Shown: one piece after another, positions 24,229 through 34,913 of the stretch
How positions within the stretch are numbered: the first letter of the stretch is position 1
Layout of the letters: each line of letters opens with the position of its first letter
Assembly: GCF_904849725.1 (NCBI RefSeq)
Contig: NC_058522.1
Coordinates: forward strand, 232,909,084-232,973,083
Origin: Hordeum vulgare subsp. vulgare
Taxonomy: Eukaryota > Streptophyta > Magnoliopsida > Poales > Poaceae
Direction: 5' to 3'
Length of the DNA stretch: 64,000 bases
Notes under the pieces: generated by a model
Databases searched by the model: none
The model's input: only the letters and a program-made list of their open reading frames with translations
What the model was told of the DNA's origin: nothing
Made by a program: the position numbers and the translations under genes

Positions 24229-25002
24229 TCAGGCATCCGCATAGAACATCTCATAGAGATTACCTCCATCGCCTGGAAGCTCAACCTGCGGATCAGGAAA
24301 CACTCTAGCCTGAGATCCCTGGGATCCATAAGGACACGGATGTGGCCTTGGTCCCCTGACTGGTGGTAAGAGGGGTCCCCGAAGAGGTGTGACTCCTCCT
24401 ATAGCTGGCCAGTCAACGTGGGCCGGAAGATGGGTCCTAACAGGGTTCAGCATCTCCATCTCTCCATACCCTGTCTGGACTACCGGTGCCAGCTGCGTCA
24501 AAGCTGTCCACAGACGGGCACGGGTAGCATAAAGCTCCATACGGAGAGCACGAGCATCCCTGTCTCTGTTCTCTAGCATCTCAACAGTGGACTGCAGTAG
24601 TGGATCCTCCATAGAAGAATCAGAATAGACTCCACTGAGGTATCCCTCTTCACCAGGCTGAGAGGCCGGAACATAGCAGAACTCTGAATTCTGCAGCAGT
24701 GCATGTCTCGCTCTCATAATGGTCAGCATTGAGTAGGCAGCATCTTGTACCGTCATGTTAACAGTGACTCGCAACCCATAGGACCAATGGATTGGCTCCT
24801 CGGCTCCAGGGTAATCTGGAAATACCCTAACAGTGCAGATGTATTGGCTCTGGTTGAAGTCTCGGTACTGTTCCTCTACTGTGTACTCGGGGTACCAGCG
24901 GTAACCGCACACCGACATCACCCTGACCAGCATGGCCGTATGACCCGGTACATCAATGCACCTGGTCAGACGTACCACCTAACGAGAAGGACGGCCAGGC
25001 AT
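24229..25002 (-). pseudogene. Extra sense ORF between PBS and gag, unknown function
   Basis: An ATG at 25002 opens a frame of about 257 codons that ends at a TGA at 24229-24231, interrupted only by a TAG at codon 8 (24979-24981). It lies in the same orientation as gag, 326 bases upstream of the gag ORF start and about 420 bases downstream of the PBS. The product is rich in Tyr, Arg and Pro, with segments such as SVCGYRWYPEYTVEEQYRDF and QDAAYSMLTIMRARHALLQN. I see no signal peptide, membrane span, zinc knuckle or known retroviral domain. It could be a family-specific accessory protein. I do not recognise it. Confidence 0.7.
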
Positions 25003-25423
25003 CTGTAAATAGAGAGTAATGCAAAAGCATTAGAGCTCCGAATACAAAATTGGGCAGCATAACGGCTGTAAATGCTCAAAAACAAATTTTGAGACAACCC
25101 AAAATGGAATAGCGTAACCACTCAACTATCAAGTTCCACTCTCTGATCATCAAACTTACTTCCTGCTTCCTAGGAATAAAAGAAACCCAATATCTCTCGA
25201 CCCGTAGTCCTATAAGCTACCGATCGGAAACACGAGCCTAGGAGAAGATGAGTAACCTAGTCCTTAATTCCCGCACAAAAGACGAGGATGACCAGCATAG
25301 AATAACTTGAGAAGAGAACAAGAGTCTTACGTTCCCTTCCGCAAACAATTCCCTTATATATAACTAAAGCAATTCTAGACTCAACTTCGACCAGTTTGGC
25401 TTAGTAATCCTACAATCAGTCAG

Positions 25424-25435
25424 GCTCTGATACCA
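25424..25435 (-). other. Primer binding site, tRNA-iMet type
   Basis: TGGTATCAGAGC on the minus strand is complementary to the 3' end of initiator tRNA-Met. It lies four bases inside the 5' LTR end at 25440. This is the expected minus-strand DNA primer site. Confidence 0.95.
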
Positions 25436-25439
25436 ACGC

Positions 25440-28400
25440 TGTCGGGACCCCGATCCTAAGCCATAGGAATCTAGCCGGTAACACATCGCATCCCTTTGTG
25501 GTCTCACGCATGGTTAACTCCACGGCTGCAGCCTTACCTTAGCCGGGACCGTTTGCGTCTTTTGACTCACGTATGCGATAGTGTCGCTAGCAATCCAATG
25601 TCAAAGAACCCGGATCGACATGTCTAGTCATAAACCAAAGTGGCAGTACCGCACAAGGACAGGCATACATGACCCAACAAAGCAGGTGTCGGTCATCAGC
25701 GGATGTAGACGAGTCGTAGCATGCTACAAGGACTCCATTACATCGCGTGACATTTCCCCAAAGGGGACAGACACAGCAGCTAAGAAGGACACATGCCGGT
25801 CAACCAATGTGTCCGGAGCAGTAGCGAACTACCAAGGCTCATTGGATCACAAAGGGGCATTTCCTCGTAAGGAGTGCTACTAAAGTTCACGACTAGGTAA
25901 TCGAACCCCATACATATCAAGTACGACACACATACGCATGGCATACCGATATGTATAGATACATCGATGGCATCACAACATAACCATAAACATACAAGCT
26001 TTATTTAAGAGGCTCGGAAGAGCCACACACATAATATTACACATTAAGGGTCTCACGACCCATAATAGCAGTCATTCAGTTACAAGCCAGCGGAAGAGTT
26101 ATAAACTGTCTGAGTACAGACAAGGCAACTAGAAGGCACATGGCCTGACTATACTACAGATCCAACGTAGGGCCAGATCGTAGCTGGGACACCAGCTACT
26201 CGTCGTCGTCGATGTCTACGAAGAACCCTCCATTAGGGTCATTAGAAACCTCTGCAACATTTCTTTAGCAAACATGAGTACGAAGGTACTCAGCAAGACT
26301 TTAGGAGAACTAACTACTCATGCAAGGTATCAAAAGGTATTGTGGGGTTTCATGCGGAAAGCCAGCATTTGACTCGTGGCTAGACAACTTGCATTTTTAA
26401 ATAATTTTGACAACTTGATTTCTCGCACACGAGTCCACTAACACCACAACAATACACTATCGTGGAATCATTCCCTCTTCGTACGGAAATGCCGTCCACG
26501 ACACTCACGCTTATCTTGACAATTTTATGAGTAGCCATTGAAGTTATCTATGAACAACATATGTCTCCAAGTAGTCCATATCCGTGGACGCGGCTATTCG
26601 AATAGATCATAACCCTGCAGGGGTGTACTTCGTCACACATGCTCTCGCCACTTATCGCCATGTGCACATCATGCACCTCGAGAACCTTCAAGCGGAAGCC
26701 CAGCGAGGGAGTCGGCCACGACCGTTAACCACACTAGTACCTAGTCCAGGTTTATCGCCTATCTGAGAGTAACCCGTACGGAAGTCCGGCCGAGGTTTCC
26801 GCCACGGCCTCAAACGATGTGCGCAGGGTTCCCAAGCCCATCATCCGGGTGCCACTTGGTACACCGTGCCACTGCCTACCGCATCACGGTCCAGCTCTCA
26901 GGTCAGCACCATGCACGGCCTCCAGCATTACTATAAACACCAGAAACTACTTGCAACTCCTGGACCGAGTACTACACGATTAATAGGCCGAGCGGCGTCA
27001 TATTTCAGGGCCCAGCATGTGGTAGTATCTAGTCTTGGATTACATACACGGAACTCAGTTCCTATGGACGGTTCCAATGAAACAACCCGCCATGTACTCC
27101 TACACAACCTTTCACCGGTACCTTTACCAAATCAAGTTCAACACACAACCTTTGCTCACCGAACACATTCTCACAATTTTGTTCATCTCCCAGATGACAG
27201 ACCATACACAACTCTAAGCATAGCATGCATAGCAGGTTAAGGCACATCATAGCTCAAGCAACTACCAGGTATGCTAGGTTGCAAGGTTCGGCTATTTACT
27301 GTGACAAGGTTAGGTCATGCAAAGGAAGTGGGTTCAACTAACGTGGCAAAAGCAGTTGTAGCATTTGATCCTAGTGAAAAAAATAAGTGTAGGAGCAAGA
27401 ACATGGAATTATCGGGATGATCAAAAGGGTTGCTTGCCTTGTTGCTCAGAGGAGGAACGATATCCGTCGGACGGATATTCGGTGGAATCCGGGGGTGCAG
27501 AGCCTACCGAAATGAATGGCAACATTCAATAACAATCATATGCACTCAAAATGATGCTGGAGCATGGCATGAGGATGCAAGGTGATAAGTTATTATTTTC
27601 AACATGTATTAGGTTTAGAGTTGATTTGAATCACATTCGAATGTCAATTCAAACGGGGTATTCTCGGATACCGTTTTAATTGATTCGACCTGATGCTCAG
27701 ATCAACTTGATGTTAGCTTGCATGAGATGTCACGTTATGGTACTGATTTGTAACTAGGACAGTGTGTGATCATTGCAATCATAATGAAATTTGAATATTT
27801 TTCCAAATTCCATTTAAAAAGTAATTATGAGAATTGAATTATTCCTTATTCCACATTTTAGGGTTCTGTAACTTTTTCAAACATAGTTGAAAATAGCATA
27901 ATCAGAATCCTTGAATTTTTCTGATACTTTTTCATATATAAATTATTTTCATTGGAGTTACAGATTAATTTCTATGATTTTTACAAGTTTTAGCAATTTC
28001 CTGGAATTAGTTTTATACAGGAAATTCTAATTATTGCATCAGACTGACGTCAGCAGGTCAGCCGACCTGTTCACGTCAAACCTGACAGGGGGGGCCCACT
28101 GGTCAGCCTCTCTGGGACTAATCCCGCGCTGACCAGTCCTAATTGAGGTTTGACTTGGCCTTGGGCCCACTTGTCAGCGAGTGATTAAGCCCTGAGCTGC
28201 TGGGTTAGCTTTGCCACGTCGACCCCCACCGGAGGGTGGTCGCCGGCGACCAGGCCCGCGGCGGAGGGCTCGCCGGAGGCGACCTAAACGGTGCTGCACA
28301 GCACCAAAATGAACGTGGTTTGCAGCTACGGCACGCTGGCGAAGTGGCCGATCTGGCAGGGGCATCAGGGGAGGCTAGGGTCGCCGGGAGAGGCGCCGGC

Positions 28401-29595
28401 GACGAGCCGGAGCGGCGGCCGAAGCTCGGCCTTCTATGAGAGATGGCTCTAGGGCACGGTGAGGGCAGCTGAGGGGCTCATCACACTCCTGGAGCCTCCA
28501 GGATCTCGAATCCTAGCTCGAGCGCGTGGATCGGACACCACAGCGACGACGACGACATGGCCGGCGGCGAGGAGCTCTCGGCCTTGGTGGGGAACTAGGC
28601 TACGATGCACGGGAGAGCGTGGGGCAAGAGGGGAAACGACGACGGGCTCACGGCGGTTCTCATGGTGCTGTTGAGGGGATCGGGGATGCGCCGGAGGGAG
28701 CGAATCGACGGGAGAGGTCCGGCGGCCGGAGGTGGAAGACGACGGCGCTGGGGGCGATGCAGAGCTCGGGGAAGCTTCGGCTTCTGCAGAGATGACCAGG
28801 GCGACGAGGCGGATCTAACAGACTACTCAGAGGAGGGTTTCCATGGCTAGAGGTGCTGCGGCTCGAGCTCGAGCTCGGCTCCAATGGCGGCAGCAGGAGG
28901 GGGGGCAGGATCCGAGAGGAGAGGAAGAACGGTGCTGGGGAATGGATAGAGGAGATCCTGGGGAGCTTATCCCCGGCCTTGCCAGCGCGAGGCGGCGGCC
29001 AGGCAGGCGCACAGGTGCGTGGCCGCGCCGGAGGAGGCGGCGGCCACCTCCTGCTCCTACTGGCGCGAGGGAGGGGACGAGCGAGGGAGATGGGCTGGGC
29101 CAGGCTAGGCGACAGGTAAGGGTTTCCCATTTTTTTCTGTTTTTGTTTTTCTGTTTTGCTAACTATTGTTTTGCTATTTATTTCAGCTCCAAAACAAAGG
29201 TAAAAACTATTTTAGACCTCCTGAAATATTGTTATAATATTCCCAACCATTTCCAAAGTTTTCAACATTTTTGAAAATTTATAGTTTCTGATTTCAAATT
29301 TAAAGTTTGAAACCAGTGGCTTTTTGCATTAGTTTAAAAATCTTAAAGTGTCAAGAAAATAGTTTTCTCCAATGCTCATTTACTTTCATGATTTAACAGA
29401 AAGTTTGAACATTTCTTGAGGCCATTTTGGGTTCATTGATTTTAGCTAGTTTGAGAATTTCTTTATTTAAAGTAGTGGCTAGGGTTTTTGAGTTTTTCCT
29501 TTGCCACTTTCTTGTTCTTGTTGAAAATTCTTAGATGCAAATGCAAAGAAGACATGAGCACAAGGCTAACTTGCTTAAGGGTTAGGGATGTGACA
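25440..29595 (-). repeat. 5' LTR of the Tekay-like element
   Basis: This 4156-bp partner of 15271-19427 carries the promoter and transcription start for the minus-strand element. Transcription should start within it and run leftward. Its GC-rich block (about 28170-29120) is the most diverged part between the two LTRs. Confidence 0.97.
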
Positions 29596-29784
29596 AGTAC
29601 CTCTTGAAGTAAAAGTCCCAAATTCATATATATTCCTAAGAGCATTAGTACACCTCCTACCAAAAGGAACGAAGATCTCAAAATGATTACTGTGCATCCA
29701 AAATTTGTAAACTTTATAAAGGATCCTATTTTCCAGCCTCCTATTGTTATTGAGGAGTGTGATATCAAAGATGACAAGACTTGA
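29596..29784 (+). pseudogene. End of the P1 gag-like frame, right of the Tekay insertion
   Basis: After removing the insertion the frame continues from the left fragment and meets a TGA five bases after the target duplication (29604-29606). It then stays open through STPPTKRNEDLKMITVHPKF and IFQPPIVIEECDIKDDK to a TGA at about 29784. The conserved post-coding stem-loop follows 39 bases later. Confidence 0.65.
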
Positions 29785-32558
29785 TCATATGCATTATGCC
29801 TAGCTAGGGGAATAAAACAATAACGCTTGTTGGGAGGCAACCCAATGGCTATCTTAGTTTTACTTTTTCCTTTATGTCTTGGTGTGTTGACATGACTATT
29901 TCCTTTGTAATTATTATGTTTTATGTTTAAATTAGTGTTTGTGCCAAGTAAAGCCTTTAAGATGACTTGTATGATCAGCAGAATTGATATGGTGAAAAAT
30001 AAAAACTTTGACGCCCGGTGCATAGTTTCTCTGATTTTAATGGAACATCTATTTAAGCTTAATCAGTTACACAATATTGATGTACAAATTCCTCATGTCG
30101 TACTAATGTTTCAGAATTTTTGGAGTTACAGAAGTATAGATTCTTTATAGAGCTCTACAGACTATTCTATTTTAGACAGATTCTATTTTTTTTCTTGCAT
30201 AGTTTGCTTGTTTTGTCGATACAGTGGATCGTATTAGGGGGTATAATCCATCGAGAAGTTAGAATACAATACCTATTATGCAATATTGGAATACTAATCA
30301 ATTTATAACAATATCTAAGTATTCGATATGTTGCTTATACTAACGGATCTAACAAAGTTTTGTGTGATTCAAGTTTTCAAGTTTTGGGTGTTATCACGAT
30401 GAACAAAGGAGTAAAGAGCGGCAATATCCTATTCTTGGGGATGCACAAGGCACCGCAAGGTAATATTCTTGGAAGACTCAAGCATCTAAGCTTTCGGGGC
30501 ATCCCCTCTTTCGTCTCAATCCATTGGTATGTCACTTGGTGCTACATTTTTATACATCACATGATATGAGTTTTGCTTGGAGCGTCATTTGCTTTTATTT
30601 GCTTTTTTATTTTCAGTTTGACACAATAATAATTTTTTGTACACAACTACTTGAGAGAGACACACGATCATCAATATTTGTTAGAATACTCTGTGTGCTT
30701 CACTTAGATCTTTTGAGCTTTGTAATTGCTCAAGTACTTCACTTATATCTTTTTGAGCATGGTGGTATATATATTTTATAAAAAATATTTGCACTCTCGG
30801 TCTTCACTTATATTTGTTTGAGAGTTAATGAATAGTAACATTAATTTACATGGGTCATAAGGCTAGTTCAAGAATAATAAGTATTCGTTGAGTGATAATC
30901 AAAACCATCATATAGCACACAGAGAGAAAATTGTGGGTTAATGGTATTGATGTGGTAATGTTAGAAAGGTGTCAGTGCATCTTTGTTTATTCGGAGAAGT
31001 GTTCGTATTAATAGGTGTTAATTTATTGTTTGTTTGAATATTAAAAAGGCATGGCACGGATATGTGAGCATTTATATTCCTCGTTAAAATCCTAGTGTTG
31101 TTTCGAGTCGGAGGCGCCGATGGTTAACTCCTCCCAACCCCTTTCCTCGAGGCATGTGAGTAGTTCTTTGATTTGTGATAAAACTAATAGAACATTGCAA
31201 TGAGTATATGAGTACTTCATGACTAATGTGAAACCATGGACATATGCAATCTCACCTCCTCATATTTTGCTAGCCTCTTCGATACCGTGCATTGCCCGTT
31301 CTCACCTCGCGGATCGGTGCATCCAAGTCCCATGGCATGATACGCTCTGTCACACATAAGCCTTCATATATATTACTAAAAACATCCCCCATACCTACCT
31401 ATCATGGCATTTCCATAGCCATTCCGGGATATATTGTCATGCAAATTTCACCGTTACATCATATGACTAGTTCGTTCATCATCATATTGCTTTACATGAT
31501 CATATAGAGTTGACATAGCAATTGGGGCAAAGCCACCATTCATCATATTGCTGATACATGTCATGCTAGATCATTTCACATCCTGGTACACTGCCAGGGG
31601 CATTCATATTGAGTCATATTGCTTCATAGTTCATATCGAGTTTTCATTGAGTTGTAAGTAAGTAAAAATGTGATGATCATCATTGTGAGAGCATTGTCCC
31701 TGTGAGGAAATAAAAATGGGTGAGACCAAATAAGCCCACCATAATAAAAAAACGAAAAAAAATGAAAAAATGAATGAGAGAAAAAAGAGAGAAGGTACTT
31801 TGCTATTACGCTTTACCACACATGTGCCTTAGAGTGGAACCTTATTCCTCATATGGAGAGTCTCATGTAATGTCATGTCCCTATGCTAGTGAGAATCAAC
31901 TTTTCATTATTATAAACTTGCCTTGCTTATTTTGACGATGGGCTTCCTCAAATGCCCGAAGTCTTCATCAGCAAACAAGTTGCATGTACACCCCACTTAG
32001 CTTCAGTTGATATTTCATACACTTATAGCTCTAGTTCATCATTTGCATGGCAATCCATACCCCTTGAATTGACATGTACCAATGGGCATCTCCATAGCCC
32101 ATTGGTATGCCTAGTTGATGTGAGACTATCTTCTCCACTTTTTACCCCTTTGATATCTACCACCATATTCTATTCCACCTTTATGCTATGTCCTTGGTTC
32201 ATACTCATGTATTGCGTGAAGAATTAAAAATTGATTCGCATTGAAAAAGTATGATCTAGTTGCCTGACTTGGACACCGTGGTGCTTGAAATTTGTATTAA
32301 TGTGGTGAAGAAGGAGCCATGACATGCAAATATGAAAGATGAATGGAGGTAAACATTCTTTTACGATCGTATACTTTGAAAGATTGATGATTTTGTTTCT
32401 TGTGCTTATAAATATGACTATGTTGATGTTTGTTAATACATAGTTTCTCATAGATCATACATGAAAAATATTACATATTTGGTAGCATGTAACATCAATT
32501 TTTTTGTTTTTATCATTTACCTACTCGAGGACGAGCATGAATTAAGCTTGGGGATGCT
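29785..32558 (+). mobile_element. Non-coding 3' internal region of Gypsy element P1
   Basis: This 2.8 kb has no RT, RNase H or integrase, so P1 looks like a gag-only or gag-PR, non-autonomous element. It contains the TTGTTGGGAGGCAACCCAA stem-loop (29823-29846), a polypurine-like TTCTTGGGGATGC patch (30435), and the blocks shared with M1 and P2 (31080-32240). It ends in the polypurine tract AAGCTTGGGGATGC at 32544-32557, next to the 3' LTR. Confidence 0.82.
29823..29846 (+). other. Conserved post-gag stem-loop, copy in P1
   Basis: GTTGGGAGGCAACCC can fold as GTTG/CAAC or, alternatively, as TTGGG/CCCAA. The same motif follows the coding region of P2 (38365) and P3 (49098). Function unknown. 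Confidence 0.7.
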
Positions 32559-33131
32559 TGATACGTCTCCAATATATCTATAATTTTGATAGTTCCATGC
32601 TATTATATTATCATTCTAGGATACTTTTTGAGTAATAATTTACCAATTTATATTATTTTTAGCACTAACCTATTGAGCCAATGCCTAGTGCGAGTTGTTG
32701 TTTTCTGCGTGTTTTTTTTTGCTTTTCACGTTTACAGTACCAAACTAAGTCCAATTGCCTCGAAACTTTTTATGATTTTTTCTGGACCAGATGAAGACTT
32801 GGAAGCCTCGGGACAAGACCAGAGGCCACACGAGGGAGGCACAAGCCAATAAGGCGCGACCACGGGGGTCGACGCACCCTGATGGCTTGTGCCTCCCTGG
32901 TGGCCCCTCTACCTCCATTTTGTGGCCTATAAATTCACATATATTTCGAAAACCCTATGTCAGATAATGGAACACTTGTTCTACCTCCGCAAGTCTCTTT
33001 TCCACGACGGTCCCATGTGTAGCTCCATTCCGGCACCCTGCCGTAGGGGGGTCGATCATGGAGGGCCTCTTCATCAACCTTGTTGCCCACGTGATGATGT
33101 GTGAGTAGTTCACCGCACACCTATGGATCTG
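32559..33131 (+). repeat. Truncated 3' LTR of P1
   Basis: It starts TGATACGTCTCC right after the polypurine tract and includes a TATA-like GGCCTATAAATTC near 32923 and the purine-rich GGAGGGCCTC region. It stops at about 33131, where the P2 LTR starts. The remaining 1 kb of LTR is missing at this spot. Confidence 0.85.
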
Positions 33132-34712
33132 CGATATGTCTCCAACGTATCTATAATTTCTTATCATTCCATGCTATTATATTATCACTCTAGGATACTT
33201 TTTGAGTCATAGTTTACTAATTTATATTATTTTTGAGCACTAACCTATTGACCGAGCACCTAGTGCTAGTTGTTGTTTTCTAAGTGTTTTTTGATTTCAG
33301 GTTTACTGTACCAAACGAAGTCCAATTGCCCCGTATTTTTTATACTTTTTGTGGACCAAAAGAAGACCTAGAAACCTTGGAAGAAGACCAGAGGCCACAT
33401 AAGGGAGGCACAAGCCAACAGGGCGCAACGAGGGGGGCAGCGTGCCCTATTGGCTTGACCCTCCCTCGCGGCCCCTCTATCTCCGTTCTCTGGCCTATAA
33501 TTTCCGCATATATTCCAAAAACCACAAGGAACATCACTAAACACTTTCATCGCTGCCGTAAGTCTCTGTTCCATGGTAATCTCATCTCAAGCTCCGTTCC
33601 GGCACCCTGCCGGAGGGGGGGTGTTGGTCACGGAGGGCCTCTTCATCAAACTTGCTGCCCTCGTGATGATGTGTGAGTAGTTCACCACACACCTACGGGG
33701 TCGTATTTAGTACCTATATGGCTCTCTCTCTCTCTCTCTCTCTCGATCTTCAATACAATGATCATCACATCTTTGCTTTAATCTATCTAGTCTAATTCTT
33801 CTGTATGGTGTGTTTGTTGGAATATAATGAATTATGGGTTTATGTTAGATTATACATGAAAAGTATTTGACTCTTCTCTGAGTTTTTTGATTCTTATTTG
33901 CATGATCATCATAGCTTGGTAGTTCTCTCCGATCTATTCAATTGCTTTGGCCAAGTAGGTTGATATTTCTTCAGTGAGAGGGGTGTTTGTAGTGGGTTCA
34001 ACCTGGTGAGTTTCTATATCCTAGTGATAGAAGGGGACAAGATAAATATTTGTGTTGTTCCCACTAAGGATAAAATGACGGGGGGGTTGTTCATATTGAT
34101 TGATTTTGCTTTGTCTACATCATGTCATCTTTCTCCACGCATTACTCTGTTTTTCATGAAATTAATACGTAGAGAGGCAAGCATAGAAGCGCTCTTCAAG
34201 TGGAGTAATAGTAGTAGGTGAGTCGGTGTATTTTCTTATGGATGTGATGCCTGTACACAAATGATCATTGTCATGAAAATCGCATAACTATCCGCTTTTC
34301 TGTCAATTGCCCAATAGTAATTTTTTTACCCACCGTATGTTGCTTTCATGAGAGATGCCACTAGAGAACACTATGGCCCGGGGGTCTATTCACTTATATA
34401 TTCACAAAACTTATGTTTTCCTTGTTGTTCTTATATTTATTTTATTTTATTTTTCAATTTACAATTCTCTACAATTATCTACACACCTCATTTGCTTGCA
34501 AATAAGGAGATCAAGGGGATTGACAACCCTCTTGCCCGCGTTGGGTGCAAGTTGTTTGCTCTTTTGTGTGCAGTGGCTGAAGACGGTTGAGGATTGATAT
34601 TCCTATTGGTTCGATAAACCTTGGTTTCTTAAATAAGGGAAATACTTACTTGTATTGTGCTGTGATTACCCGTTCCTCTTCACAGAAAACCCAACACGGA
34701 TCACAAGTATCA
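33132..34712 (+). repeat. 5' LTR of P2
   Basis: This 1581-bp LTR starts with a worn CGATATGTCTCC (expected TGATACGTCTCC) and ends CACAAGTATCA. It contains a (CT)n microsatellite at 33722-33744. The start of the neighbouring P1 LTR aligns with its first ~570 bases. Confidence 0.88.
33722..33744. repeat. (CT)n microsatellite
   Basis: Eleven consecutive CT units lie inside the P2 LTR. The tract is absent from the truncated P1 LTR because that copy ends just before it. Confidence 0.95.
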
Positions 34713-34723
34713 GGAAGGATTTT

Positions 34724-34740
34724 TGGCGCCGTTGCCGGGT
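34724..34740 (+). other. Primer binding site of P2, tRNA-Asp-like
   Basis: TGGCGCCGTTGCCGGGT lies 11 bases after the LTR end. The TGGCGCCGTTGCCGGGG pattern is usually assigned to tRNA-Asp in Triticeae Gypsy elements. The assignment is from memory. Confidence 0.85.
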
Positions 34741-34913
34741 ATATCATCACCAACTATTAAGTAACTTCATGCAAATTATCGTTCAGTTGTTTTTCTTTTT
34801 TATATTTTGCTTGCTTAAAAAATACAAAAATATTTACCTTTGCTTGTCACAACTTTACTTTTTTCCTTGCTAGTTTACTTGTCTTGCTTGTTACTTTGGT
34901 TGCTCGGTCAACA

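Larger units (their letters stand above)
15271..29595 (-). mobile_element. Complete Tekay/Del-like Gypsy LTR retrotransposon
   Basis: The element is bounded by 4157- and 4156-bp LTRs that start TGTCACATCC and end GGTCCCGACA on the minus strand. It is flanked by a perfect 5-bp target duplication, AGTAC (15266-15270 and 29596-29600). It has a PBS matching initiator tRNA-Met, an extra ORF, a gag-pol gene ending in a chromodomain-like segment, and a polypurine tract. Domain order PR-RT-RH-INT-chromodomain places it in the chromovirus branch, Tekay/Del-like. About 35 LTR differences by eye suggest an age near 0.3 million years at 1.3e-8 substitutions per site per year. Coding lesions make it non-autonomous. 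Confidence 0.96.

Noticed and set aside
25424..25435. tRNA gene fragment
   Set aside because: The match to tRNA-iMet is the primer binding site; there is no cloverleaf around it.
15271..29595. Centromeric chromovirus (CRM/Cereba-like)
   Set aside because: The LTRs are far longer and the gag-pol end is Tekay/Del-like; no CRM-type targeting motif seen.
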